Source: Micromussa lordhowensis (taxonomy: Eukaryota > Cnidaria > Anthozoa > Scleractinia > Lobophylliidae). From it: a stretch of DNA of 64,000 bases. The notes under the pieces are model-generated. The model was given only the letters and a program-made list of their open reading frames with translations. It had not been told where the DNA came from and searched no databases. Numbering within the stretch: the first letter of the stretch is position 1; each line of letters starts with the position of its first letter. Below, piece by piece: positions 51,002 to 61,600 of this stretch. The stretch is from contig OZ026604.1 in assembly GCA_964020085.1 (NCBI GenBank), forward strand, positions 26,528,697-26,592,696, in the 5' to 3' direction. The position numbers and the translations under genes were made by a program.

Positions 51002-54000
51002 TTATTCAGCTTCCTCTTTCGGTATAAGAACAACCAACTTATTCACTGCTCGCTCGATGGTTACATAGCCTCTTCCGTGATATTCGTTGACTGCTTCCCC
51101 CGGTTTGGGATTTTTGTACTGCACTTGTACTCTCCTTACTTTGCCATCTTCCCCCGGAAATGTTGTGATGACGACACCAAGTTTCCATTGTCCTCTGATT
51201 TGGTTAGCATCTTGGATGAGTACTACGTCGCCTTCCCTAAGATTACGTCGAGCTGTGTGCCATTTTGGTTGAATTAGTAAACTAGGAAAGTAGTCCCTTG
51301 TCCATTTCTTCCAGAAGTAGGTCACAATATTTTGGACGAATTCGAACCGCTGCCGAGGATTGGAGGGCTCTCTGAAAGGTCCGCTAGGCACTCGTGATGT
51401 TGCTCTGCCTAGTAACAAGTCATTGGGACATAGATAGGTTCCATCATCTGGTGACGTAGGGTGTCTTCCGATCGGTCTTTCATTTACAAGGTTTGCTACT
51501 TCGAAGCAAACAGTTTGGAATTCGGAGAATGTCATGACATGATCACTTATAGCTGCTGCTATCGCTCGCTTCACCGATTTCACTAACGCTTCTGATACTC
51601 CGTTTTGCCATGGTGCATCAGCTGGGGCAAAATCCCACTTGAATCCTTCCATCACGCCAAACTCTTTTAGTTCCTCTTGATTCCAACCTTGTACCACATT
51701 TTTTAGCTCTTCATTCGCGGCAACTAGTTGAGGTCCGTTGTCGGAATATAGTTTCGAAGGATACCCTCGAATAGATACAAATCTCCGCAGGACCATGAGG
51801 AATTTCTCAGTACTATAATCTGCAGCTAGATCGACGTGCACTGCGCGGGTGCCTAAACAGTTAAATATTACTCCATACGTTTTTCCAGTCGTTCTTTTCT
51901 TCACCTCGTCTCGAATTTTGAATGGTCCAAATAGATCAATAGCAGTACAAGTCCAGGCGGGAGACGGCTTTAGTCTGTCCACTGGTAATTTTCCCATAAT
52001 TTGTTCACTCAGTCTTTTGTCTAGTTTCTTGCATATTACGCAGTTGTATCTGATAGACTTGACTATCTTCAGTAGTTTGACAATCCAGAACTTTGTGCGA
52101 ATTTTACTGGCTGTGGAGAGAACGCCAAGGTGTCCTCTTCTGTGGATATGTTCACTATATAGACGTGAAAATCGATGATCATAAGGAAGAAGCATAACTT
52201 CATTTTTGTTGTGACTCATCTCAATCCACCTTTCTCCCCGTCCTCCAACCACGTATATCCCATCTGTATTCTTTCTGGGGCACAGACGTTTGTATCTTCC
52301 TTTTTCGATGTCTTTATACATGCTTTTTTGCGCCTCCATAATCCAGAATTTTTCTGCCTTTGCTACATCACTTGGAGTTAGTGACTGTACTGCGTGTTTG
52401 AAGGATGATTTTGGTTTTCTTTGGTACATCGTCAAAATTCTGGCTGTCACTCTGATTAGTCTTCCAAAATCTGAATATTTGTCGATGTTGATTCTTGACG
52501 CCAATGTGTCTTTTTCATCGTTATTGAAATGTTTGGTTATAGTGGATGCTATTTTGATTAATTCAGGAAGTTGCTCCTTTGTCAGAATCTCGTGTATTGG
52601 CCATTCGGATTCGGGCAACTCAAGGAATCTGGGTCCATTTTGCCAGATGCTGCCCAAATTTATTTCGTTAGGTTTTTTACCACGAGTTAACCAATCTGCG
52701 ATATTATATTTACTTTCCATCCAAAACCATTCTTTGGGGTTTGTATTCTGTTGTATCTCTCCTACGCGAGTTGCGGCAAAGGTATTAAATCCGTATGATT
52801 CTTTCTGGATCATGCAATGCACTATTTGGGAGTCCACGATGTGGTAGCACTTTATAAACTTGTATCTACATTGTTTGAGTAGGAATGTTTTTAGCCTTGA
52901 GTTTAATAAAGCTCCGCACAGTTCAATTCGATCAATGGATATTTTTTTGATCGGTGCGAGTCGATTTTTTGATAGTATAAGGTTGCATCTATATCGTCCG
53001 TCGTTGAGTTTCCATCTGGCATATGCACAGGCACCGAAGGCGTTGCTTGATCCGTCACTGAAGATGATTAACATCGGTTGTTCATTAGCTGCATCCTTTG
53101 GTTTCACACATCTTTTGAATTTGATGTTGTTCATCTCCAGCATATCCTGGCAAAATTGTTTCCAGTAATGTTTGTATCTTTCAGGAATTGCATCATCCCA
53201 TCCTAGTTTATTTTCGATCCCCCATAGTTCTCTCATTAAAATCTTTGCTCTGACTGTAAATGGTCCTGCTAAACCAAGTGGATCATATATGCTATTCACT
53301 TGTGATAGAATTATTCTTTTCGTTGGGTTGCTGGCATCATTACGAGTTTCGTTTCGTTGTTTCTTGGGGGCGTTGAGAGGTGCAATTTTATAAACAAATT
53401 CGTCTTGCACTGGGTTCCATACAACTCCCAATACTTTTTCTGTACTAGAGGATTTGTCGTTGGGTATAGTTTTCAACAGATCAGTTCTATCATGGGTGAA
53501 AATCCATTCTTTCATTTTGAAGTTTCCTTCATCAAGTAAGGCTTCTATATCTTTAGCAAGTCTTGTCGCCTTTTCTTTGGTGGGAACACTCTCTATTATG
53601 TCATCCATGTACGTGTTTCCTTTGATAACCTGAGCTGCTTTGGGATATTTATCCGCTCCCATTTCTGCTGTTTTTCTCAATGCAACAGTAGCGATCGTTC
53701 CTGAGGGCTTATCCCCAAATGAGACTCTTTGTATTACATACGTGTCTGGTGGTCTTCCAGTGTCCATATCTCTCCATAGAAATCTATGTGTATGCTGTTC
53801 AATAGTTTTGATCTTGACTGTATGATACATTTTTTTGATATCACCTATCATTGCAATGCTGTTTTCTCTGAACCTTATGAGTACTCCCAAGAGATCATTA
53901 AGTAGGTGTGGTCCTTTGGCCCAGTAGTCATTGAGCATGTGCCCCATGTAGCGCGCGCTGCTATTAAACACGATTCTCACTGGAGTTGATTTGGAATCTG

Positions 54001-56554
54001 GTTTCAAAACTTCATGATGAGAAATGTAGTGAATTGGTCCTTTGTAGTTTTCCAGTTCTGTTTGAGAGAGTTTTCGTGCAACTTCTCGTTCGATCATATC
54101 TTCAATTTGTTTCTGGTAAACTTTCGCGTGTTCTTCATTTTTTGCTAATCTTTTTTCAGTTGATAGGAGCATTCCCATAGCAGCTTTTTTATTATCAGGC
54201 AATTCGGTGGGATCTCGAATCCATGGATATTCTGCGATCCATCTTTTTTCTTCCTTGTTGTACTCCAGCTTGTCTTCGATTAGATGTAATTCTTTTTCTT
54301 CCTTTATTGTAAAGTTTTGGGTCCCTAATGAACATTTTCCACACTTACATCCACCGCAGCGTGGTGAACAGTCGATCCCAAGATTCTCTATGTTATAGAA
54401 ATCTTCAACTCGGACAATTGCTGTGTTGACACTTATGTGATCCGGTATATGGTTTCTTGTTGTCTCCTTGATAAAGGGATGTGTTCCACCAATGCATCTT
54501 CCAAAGCGATTTTTTAGTAGAATAAGGTGTCCTGAAGTTTGTTCATTCTGTGGATGGTATGCTGCGTATTCGTAACCGATTAAGACATCGATTGTTCCTG
54601 ATGGTCTTGATATATCTTCTTTAGAAATATTTTTAAATAGTTGGACGATTCCGTTCACGTTTACGCTCTGTATATCTGAAGTAATTTTATCGATTCCATA
54701 TACGTCAAATTGAATTTCTTGATTTTGTTTGTCTATCAATGAAAGCTTGTATCTGGTGGATGTGATTTTTTCATTGTCTCCTCCTACTTTGATTATGGAA
54801 AGTTCAACTTTAGGCCCTTTCAGTCGTTCGGCTTTTGCTTTGTCATTTGTAATGAAACAGAGTGAGGCTCCGCTATCCCATAGGACATTAACCCAACCGC
54901 GCTTCGTAGGGATTCGCTGAATCTGCAATAGACAAGAGTCAGCAATATTGTTGTCACATACACTTGCGGATCCGGAGATTCCTTGTGAAGAGGTTTCAGT
55001 TCCCTCATCCTTGTGAAGTGTTTGGTGATGCCATTTAGTGCATCCGTTCACGCCGCAAGGTCTCTTCTTTCTACATTCAAGTAATCTGTGTCCCCTTCGT
55101 AAACAAGACCAGCAGGCTCCCTTTTCTTTCAGTATCTTCATTTTATCTTCATTTGGCTTTGATAGGTAGAATTTACAGTTGCTTGTCCAATGATCTGATT
55201 CCCTGTGGAACAAACACTTGCTATTTTGGGGGCGTGCGTTGTCTTCTCGTCTTTCTACTGAATCCTTGTTCGTTTTTGCATAATGCGCTGAGCCTTTTAT
55301 CGTTGAAGTAGTAGTAAGTCGTAGTTCTGTGGTATCATATTCAATTGCTCTTTTCTGGGTGAGGAGAAAGTTTAGAAGACTTGGAAATTTGTCGGTTTTA
55401 TCTACTATGCTATTGTCTGCGCTAACCAATTTAGCCCATTCTCTTTTTACATTAGCAGGTAGTTTTCTTTCAATTATGCTAACTGAGCTTGTGGTTGTGA
55501 TTTCTCTTTCTAATCCAAGTCTTTTAAGATCTTTGTATCCATCTTCTACAGCATCAACTAACTCTATGAATCTTTTGTTCTCCCCTTCTTTAATGGGTCT
55601 TATGTCTTGAATTGTATTAATGATTGCGTCTGTTAATTTGGCTGGATCTCCATATTTTTCGTCGAGTCGTTTCCACATCTCTTTGATGTCATCATCCATG
55701 CCCTTTACTGTTTCCGCTGGTTCCTTTTCTAAGCACGAGCGTAGAATATAGCACGCGCTGTCTTTATCCAGTGTCGGCATTACTTGTTTTTGAAAATCTT
55801 GTTTGAATTGTGGATATTCTCTGATTGTTCCATTAAAAGATGGCATTTTAGCTTTTTCCATGCGAAGTGCACAATTTTGTCTGGCGTTGTTTCTGTTTTC
55901 TGTCATGGCGGTGAAAGTTTGAATTTTTTCAATTGTCTCATTGTAACATGTTTGAATTCTTCTAATCCATTCGATTTCATTTTCAGCGGCGGCCTCATTT
56001 GATATCTCAAGTAATTTGGTGTGCGCGCTCTTACAGTCAGCTAGCGCGAGCTCGATATCCCTTTCAATTTTGCGTAAAGCCATCCCTGTGTTTTCGTCAT
56101 TCGCTCTTGTTTCAATCACATTTTTAACATGTTCGACAAGTGCCTCAAAGATTGCTTCTGTGGATTTCTTCTTTATAACAGTCTGTTGAACTATCCTTTG
56201 AAACTCTTCTTCTCGAAGTTTCATCATATGCTGGCGGTTCAATTCTTCTTTTTCCTTCTGTTCAATCAATTGTTTTTCATTTTCATACTTCATGTATACC
56301 GCCGATGCTCCATTATATTCTTCTTGTAGCTCATCGATCCATTTTTCACTTATCGCAATCTCTTCCTCAGAGAGGTACATTAAATAAATGTCATGCTTAC
56401 CTTCCACTGTAGACCAGGCTTCGGTAAGTTCTTTAAACTTTATTCTTAGAATCTCAGTACCTTTATCTTCAGCTATCGCCTTGAAGAATTCGTTCTTTTT
56501 TCTCGTGAATCTTGTCTTCGCGCTTCTACGTATCTTCAGGGCGTCTTCTGCCAT
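51002..56554 (-). CDS. gag-pol: BEL/Pao Gag-Pol polyprotein (1850 aa)
   Basis: Encodes all proteins for particle formation, reverse transcription and integration of the element; it would act in the cytoplasm and then the nucleus. The start is the first ATG after the 5' LTR, in good context (A at -3, G at +4), and an in-frame TAG in the LTR prevents extension. Residues 1-235 are charged and coiled-coil-like. Residues 237-385 are a Pao-type gag domain (resembles DUF1759). C447-H450-H455-C460 is a knuckle variant, and C481-C484-H489-C494 is a canonical CX2CX4HX4C knuckle. The protease has DSGA at D560. A cysteine cluster lies at 729-741. Reverse transcriptase has D905 and Y982-M-D-D985. RNase H has D1167, E1211, D1241 and D1287. 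Integrase has H1471, H1475, C1505 and C1508, then D1540, D1605 and E1655. The C-terminal domain (about 1717-1850) resembles DUF5641. All catalytic residues are present and there is no frameshift, so it may be functional. Family domain names are from recall. Confidence 0.95.
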   Translation of the reverse strand: MAEDALKIRRSAKTRFTRKKNEFFKAIAEDKGTEILRIKFKELTEAWSTVEGKHDIYLMYLSEEEIAISEKWIDELQEEYNGASAVYMKYENEKQLIEQKEKEELNRQHMMKLREEEFQRIVQQTVIKKKSTEAIFEALVEHVKNVIETRANDENTGMALRKIERDIELALADCKSAHTKLLEISNEAAAENEIEWIRRIQTCYNETIEKIQTFTAMTENRNNARQNCALRMEKAKMPSFNGTIREYPQFKQDFQKQVMPTLDKDSACYILRSCLEKEPAETVKGMDDDIKEMWKRLDEKYGDPAKLTDAIINTIQDIRPIKEGENKRFIELVDAVEDGYKDLKRLGLEREITTTSSVSIIERKLPANVKREWAKLVSADNSIVDKTDKFPSLLNFLLTQKRAIEYDTTELRLTTTSTIKGSAHYAKTNKDSVERREDNARPQNSKCLFHRESDHWTSNCKFYLSKPNEDKMKILKEKGACWSCLRRGHRLLECRKKRPCGVNGCTKWHHQTLHKDEGTETSSQGISGSASVCDNNIADSCLLQIQRIPTKRGWVNVLWDSGASLCFITNDKAKAERLKGPKVELSIIKVGGDNEKITSTRYKLSLIDKQNQEIQFDVYGIDKITSDIQSVNVNGIVQLFKNISKEDISRPSGTIDVLIGYEYAAYHPQNEQTSGHLILLKNRFGRCIGGTHPFIKETTRNHIPDHISVNTAIVRVEDFYNIENLGIDCSPRCGGCKCGKCSLGTQNFTIKEEKELHLIEDKLEYNKEEKRWIAEYPWIRDPTELPDNKKAAMGMLLSTEKRLAKNEEHAKVYQKQIEDMIEREVARKLSQTELENYKGPIHYISHHEVLKPDSKSTPVRIVFNSSARYMGHMLNDYWAKGPHLLNDLLGVLIRFRENSIAMIGDIKKMYHTVKIKTIEQHTHRFLWRDMDTGRPPDTYVIQRVSFGDKPSGTIATVALRKTAEMGADKYPKAAQVIKGNTYMDDIIESVPTKEKATRLAKDIEALLDEGNFKMKEWIFTHDRTDLLKTIPNDKSSSTEKVLGVVWNPVQDEFVYKIAPLNAPKKQRNETRNDASNPTKRIILSQVNSIYDPLGLAGPFTVRAKILMRELWGIENKLGWDDAIPERYKHYWKQFCQDMLEMNNIKFKRCVKPKDAANEQPMLIIFSDGSSNAFGACAYARWKLNDGRYRCNLILSKNRLAPIKKISIDRIELCGALLNSRLKTFLLKQCRYKFIKCYHIVDSQIVHCMIQKESYGFNTFAATRVGEIQQNTNPKEWFWMESKYNIADWLTRGKKPNEINLGSIWQNGPRFLELPESEWPIHEILTKEQLPELIKIASTITKHFNNDEKDTLASRINIDKYSDFGRLIRVTARILTMYQRKPKSSFKHAVQSLTPSDVAKAEKFWIMEAQKSMYKDIEKGRYKRLCPRKNTDGIYVVGGRGERWIEMSHNKNEVMLLPYDHRFSRLYSEHIHRRGHLGVLSTASKIRTKFWIVKLLKIVKSIRYNCVICKKLDKRLSEQIMGKLPVDRLKPSPAWTCTAIDLFGPFKIRDEVKKRTTGKTYGVIFNCLGTRAVHVDLAADYSTEKFLMVLRRFVSIRGYPSKLYSDNGPQLVAANEELKNVVQGWNQEELKEFGVMEGFKWDFAPADAPWQNGVSEALVKSVKRAIAAAISDHVMTFSEFQTVCFEVANLVNERPIGRHPTSPDDGTYLCPNDLLLGRATSRVPSGPFREPSNPRQRFEFVQNIVTYFWKKWTRDYFPSLLIQPKWHTARRNLREGDVVLIQDANQIRGQWKLGVVITTFPGEDGKVRRVQVQYKNPKPGEAVNEYHGRGYVTIERAVNKLVVLIPKEEAE

Positions 56555-56571
56555 TATACTTGGATTTCGAA
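56555..56571 (-). other. 17-base leader between the 5' LTR and gag-pol (primer site unresolved)
   Basis: Only 17 bases separate the 5' LTR from the ATG. A primer binding site should begin near here, usually with TGG to pair with a tRNA CCA end. The leader begins TTCGAAATCC and has no TGG; the first TGG overlaps the start codon, 18 bases after the LTR. The primer may be an internal tRNA part, or the site may overlap the coding start. I cannot assign a tRNA. Confidence 0.5.
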
Positions 56572-56859
56572 TGTACTGCTAGTCGCAACAATCGCCAAGG
56601 TTCCAAATATTTCACAGTTTATTCAATCAGTATCTTTACTGGAAAGTATTCGAAATCTATTAACAGATTAGAATTACAGTCAATAAATGCCGGGATTAAT
56701 AGACATTAATAAAGAATGATATTTACGTACCCATTGGTGTCTCTCAAATCTGCGACTAGTAGTGTTAGCTTCAACGATCTTATCAATTAATCACGTAAGG
56801 CATTGTTATGTCATATCACTTAAATACGTCACGCATTAATTTCGTGTTAGAACGAAACA
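56572..56859 (-). repeat. 5' LTR (288 bp), promoter-bearing
   Basis: Same sequence as the left LTR. In element orientation it starts TGTTTCG and ends AGTACA. It should contain the promoter for the element RNA. A TATTTAAG box lies about 34 bases in, next to a TGACGT motif; AATAAA is at 56618-56623 near its end. Confidence 0.95.
56819..56826 (-). promoter_or_regulatory. Candidate TATA-like box in the 5' LTR
   Basis: Sense TATTTAAG, preceded at once by GTGACG (a CRE-like half site). The position early in the LTR leaves about 200 bases to the polyadenylation signal. Motif evidence only; BEL/Pao promoters can lack a TATA box. Confidence 0.35.
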
Positions 56860-56864
56860 GGGTC
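56860..56864. other. Target site duplication, right copy (gggtc)
   Basis: Repeats 50602-50606. The satellite resumes at once with gggtccaaatgcgaagtatc, in register with the interrupted half B unit; one private substitution (gagcagcg for gagctgcg) lies nearby. Confidence 0.93.
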
Positions 56865-58621
56865 CAAATGCGAAGTATCGGAGCAGCGCGAAATCTCGCA
56901 CTATGCTAATCAGCCCGCAGATCCCCAGGCGTGGCCGGCTGGCTGACTCGTTAGCCGAGCTTGACGCGTGTCGCAACTTGGCAAACAAATGGCACCAAAG
57001 CACTCCTGGGGTGGGTCCGGGTCCACATGCAAAGTTTCGGAGCTGCGCGACATCTCGCACTATGCTAACCAGCCCGTTTGCTAATTAGCCGAACTTTGCG
57101 CGCGTCGCAACTTTGCAAACTAATACCACCAAAGCACTCCCGGGGCCGGTCCGGGTCCAAATGCGAAGTATCGGAGCTGCGCGAAATCTCGCACTATGCT
57201 AATCAGCCCGCAGATCCCCAGGCGTGGCCGGCTGGCTGACTCGTTAGCCGAGCTTGACGCGTGTCGCAACTTGGCAAACTAATGGCACCAAAGCACTCTT
57301 GGGGTGGGTCCGGGTCCACATGCAAAGTTTCGGAGCTGCGCGACATCTCGCACTATGCTAACCAGCCCGTTTGCTAATTAGCCGAACTTTGCGCGCGTCG
57401 CAACTTTGCAAACTAATACCACCAAAGCACTCCCGGGGTCGGTCCGGGTCCAAATGCGAAGTATCAGAGCTGCGCGAAATCTCGCACTATGCTAATCAGC
57501 CCTGCAGATCCCCAGGCGTGGCCGGCTGGCTGACTAGTTAGCCGAGCTTGACGCGTGTCGCAACTTGGCAAACTAATGGCACCAAAGCACTCCTGAGGTC
57601 AGTCCGGGTCCACATGCAAAGTTTCGGAGCTGCGCGAAATCTCGCACTATGCTAACCAGCCCGTTTGCTAATTAGCCGAACTTTGCGCGCGTCGCAACTT
57701 TGCAAAGTAATACCACCACAGCACTCCCGGGGTCGGTCCGGGTCCAAATGCGAAGTATCGGAGCTGCGCAAAATCTCGCACTATGCTAATCAGCCCGGCA
57801 GATCCCCAGGCGTGGCCGACTGGCTGACTAGTTAGCCGAGCTTGACGCGTGTCGCAACTTGGAAAACTAATGGCACCAAAGCACTCCTGGGGTCGGTCCG
57901 GGTCCACATGCAAAGTTTCGGAGCTGCGCGAAATCTCGCACTATGCTAACCAGCCCGTTTGCTAATTAGCCGAACTTTGCGCGCGTCGCAACTTTGCAAA
58001 CTAATACCACCAAAGCACTCCCGGGGTCGGTCAGGGTCCAAATGCGAAGTATCGGAGCTGCGCAAAATCTCGCACTATGCTAATCAGCCCGGCAGATCCC
58101 CAGGCGTGGCTGGCTGGCTGAGTAGTTAGCCGAGCTTGACGCGTGTCGCAACTTGGCAAACTAATGGCACCAAAGCACTCTTGGGGTCGGTCCGGGTCCA
58201 CATGCAAAGTTTCGGAGCTGCGCGAAATCTCGCACTATGCTAACCAGCCCGTTTGCTAATTAGCCCAACTTTGCGCGCGTCGCAACTTTGCAAACTAATA
58301 CCACCAAAGCACTCCCGGGGTCGGTCCGGGTCCAAATGCGAAGTATCGAAGCTGCGCAAAATCTCGCACTATGCTAATCAGCCCGGCAGATCCCCAGGCG
58401 TGGCCGGCTGGCTGACTAGTTAGCCGAGCTTGACGCGTGTCACAACTTGGCAAACTAATGGCACCAAAGCACTCCTGGGGTCGGTCCGGGTCCACATGCA
58501 AAGTTTCGGAGCTGCGCGACATCTCGCACTATGCTAACCAGCCCGTTTGCTAATTAGCCGAACTTTGCGCGCGTCGCAACTTAGCAAACTAATACCACCA
58601 AAGCACTCCCGGGGTCGGTCC
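56860..58621. repeat. 6-dimer (1762-bp) HOR module of domain V, first copy after the insertion
   Basis: Four 294-bp and two 293-bp dimers, starting with the caaacaaatgg dimer and ending with the dimer that has gcaacttagc near 58580. The next copy starts about 58622; equivalent markers are 1762 bp apart (57668 and 59430; 58295 and 60057). Its start equals the point in the module where the retrotransposon inserted. Confidence 0.8.
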
Positions 58622-61600
58622 GGGTCCAAATGCGAAGTATCGGAGCTGCGCGAAATCTCGCACTATGCTAATCAGCCCGCAGATCCCCAGGCGTGGCCGG
58701 CTGGCTGACTCGTTAGCCGAGCTTGACGCGTGTCGCAACTTGGCAAACAAATGGCACCAAAGCACTCCTGGGGTGGGTCCGGGTCCACATGCAAAGTTTC
58801 GGAGCTGCGCGACATCTCGCACTATGCTAACCAGCCCGTTTGCTAATTAGCCGAACTTTGCGCGCGTCGCAACTTTGCAAACTAATACCACCAAAGCACT
58901 CCCGGGGCCGGTCCGGGTCCAAATGCGAAGTATCGGAGCTGCGCGAAATCTCGCACTATGCTAATCAGCCCGCAGATCCCCAGGCGTGGCCGGCTGGCTG
59001 ACTCGTTAGCCGAGCTTGACGCGTGTCGCAACTTGGCAAACTAATGGCACCAAAGCACTCTTGGGGTGGGTCCGGGTCCACATGCAAAGTTTCGGAGCTG
59101 CGCGACATCTCGCACTATGCTAACCAGCCCGTTTGCTAATTAGCCGAACTTTGCGCGCGTCGCAACTTTGCAAACTAATACCACCAAAGCACTCCCGGGG
59201 TCGGTCCGGGTCCAAATGCGAAGTATCAGAGCTGCGCGAAATCTCGCACTATGCTAATCAGCCCTGCAGATCCCCAGGCGTGGCCGGCTGGCTGACTAGT
59301 TAGCCGAGCTTGATGCGTGTCGCAACTTGCCAAACTAATGGCACCAAAGCACTCCTGAGGTCAGTCCGGGTCCACATGCAAAGTTTCGGAGCTGCGCGAA
59401 ATCTCGCACTATGCTAACCAGCCCGTTTGCTAATTAGCCGAACTTTGCGCGCGTCGCAACTTTGCAAAGTAATACCACCACAGCACTCCCGGGGTCGGTC
59501 CGGGTCCAAATGCGAAGTATCGGAGCTGCGCAAAATCTCGCACTATGCTAATCAGCCCGGCAGATCCCCAGGCGTGGCCGACTGGCTGACTAGTTAGCCG
59601 AGCTTGACGCGTGTCGCAACTTGGAAAACTAATGGCACCAAAGCACTCCTGGGGTCGGTCCGGGTCCACATGCAAAGTTTCGGAGCTGCGCGAAATCTCG
59701 CACTATGCTAACCAGCCCGTTTGCTAATTAGCCGAACTTTGCGCGCGTCGCAACTTTGCAAACTAATACCACCAAAGCACTCCCGGGGTCGGTCAGGGTC
59801 CAAATGCGAAGTATCGGAGCTGCGCAAAATCTCGCACTATGCTAATCAGCCCGGCAGATCCCCAGGCGTGGCTGGCTGGCTGAGTAGTTAGCCGAGCTTG
59901 ACGCGTGTCGCAACTTGGCAAACTAATGGCACCAAAGCACTCTTGGGGTCGGTCCGGGTCCACATGCAAAGTTTCGGAGCTGCGCGAAATCTCGCACTAT
60001 GCTAACCAGCCCGTTTGCTAATTAGCCCAACTTTGCGCGCGTCGCAACTTTGCAAACTAATACCACCAAAGCACTCCCGGGGTCGGTCCGGGTCCAAATG
60101 CGAAGTATCGGAGCTGCGCAAAATCTCGCACTATGCTAATCAGCCCGGCAGATCCCCAGGCGTGGCCGGCTGGCTGACTAGTTAGCCGAGCTTGACGCGT
60201 GTCGCAACTTGGCAAACTAATGGCACCAAAGGACTCCTGGGGTCGATCCGGGTCCACATGCAAAGTTTCGGAGCTGCGCGACATCTCGCACTATGCTAAC
60301 CAGCCCGTTTGCTAATTAGCCGAACTTTGCGCGCGTCGCAACTTTGCAAACTAATACCACCAAAGCACTCCCGGGGTCGGTCCGGGTCCAAATGCGAAGT
60401 ATCAGAGCTGCGCGAAATCTCGCACTATGCTAATCAGCCCTGCAGATCCCCAGGCGTGGCCGGCTGGCTGACTAGTTAGCCGAGCTTGACGCGTGTCGCA
60501 ACTTGGCAAACTAATGGCACCAAAGCACTCCTGAGGTCAGTCCGGGTCCACATGCAAAGTTTCGGAGCTGCGCGAAATCTCGCACTATGCTAACCAGCCC
60601 GTTTGCTAATTAGCCGAATTTTGCGCGCGTCGCAACTTTGCAAAGTAATACCACCACAGCACTCCCGGGGTCGGTCCGGGTCCAAATGCGAAGTATCGGA
60701 GCTGCGCAAAATCTCGCACTATGCTAATCAGCCCGGCAGATCCCCAGGCGTGGCCGACTGGCTGACTAGTTAGCCGAGCTTGACGCGTGTCGCAACTTGG
60801 AAAACTAATGGCACCAAAGCACTCCTGGGGTCGGTCCGGGTCCACATGCAAAGTTTCGGAGCTGCGCGAAATCTCGCACTATGCTAACCAGCCCGTTTGC
60901 TAATTAGCCGAACTTTGCGCGCGTCGCAACTTTGCAAACTAATACCACCAAAGCACTCCCGGGGTCGGTCAGGGTCCAAATGCGAAGTATCGGAGCTGCG
61001 CAAAATCTCGCACTATGCTAATCAGCCCGGCAGATCCCCAGGCGTGGCTGGCTGGCTGAGTAGTTAGCCGAGCTTGACGCGTGTCGCAACTTGGCAAACT
61101 AATGGCACCAAAGCACTCTTGGGGTCGGTCCGGGTCCACATGCAAAGTTTCGGAGCTGCGCGAAATCTCGCACTATGCTAACCAGCCCGTTTGCTAATTA
61201 GCCCAACTTTGCGCGCGTCGCAACTTTGCAAACTAATACCACCAAAGCACTCCCGGGGTCGGTCCGGGTCCAAATGCGAAGTATCGGAGCTGCGCAAAAT
61301 CTCGCACTATGCTAATCAGCCCGGCAGATCCCCAGGCGTGGCCGGCTGGCTGACTAGTTAGCCGAGCTTGACGCGTGTCGCAACTTGGCAAACTAATAGC
61401 ACCAAAGGACTCCTGGGGTCGATCCGGGTCCACATGCAAAGTTTCGGAGCTGCGCAAAATCTCGCACTATGCTAACCAGCCCGTTTGCTAATTAGCCGAA
61501 CTTTGCGCGCGTCGCAACTTTGCAAACTAATACCACCAAAGCACTCCCGGGGTCGGTCCGGGTCCAAATGCGAAGTATCGAAGCTGCGCAAAATCTCGCA

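Larger units (their letters stand above)
50607..56859 (-). mobile_element. Full-length BEL/Pao LTR retrotransposon, intact, minus strand
   Basis: 6253-bp element with 288-bp LTRs at 50607-50894 and 56572-56859, flanked by the 5-bp duplication gggtc. Read on the minus strand the order is 5' LTR, a 17-base leader, one gag-pol frame of 1850 codons (56554-51002), a 107-base 3' tail with a purine-rich tract, and the 3' LTR. The domain order gag, protease, reverse transcriptase, RNase H, integrase and C-terminal domain, the single-frame gag-pol, the YMDD motif and the lack of an env frame fit BEL/Pao rather than Copia (integrase before RT) or a typical Gypsy. I read the two LTRs as identical, and there is no stop or frameshift, so insertion was recent. 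The element is AT-rich compared with the GC-rich satellite around it. It sits in half B of a dimer in the second HOR family. Confidence 0.95.

Noticed and set aside
52290..52847. 185-codon plus-strand frame and other plus-strand frames across 51.0-56.7 kb
   Set aside because: They are antisense to the intact gag-pol frame, match no family and are expected by chance opposite a long coding region.
56555..56571. tRNA-like T-arm sequence (TTCGAAATCC) after the LTR
   Set aside because: Ten bases only, with no acceptor, D or anticodon arms around it; not a tRNA gene.
50607..56859. Gypsy or Copia classification
   Set aside because: Integrase follows RNase H, which excludes Copia. The Pao-type gag and C-terminal domains and single-frame gag-pol favour BEL/Pao over Gypsy.
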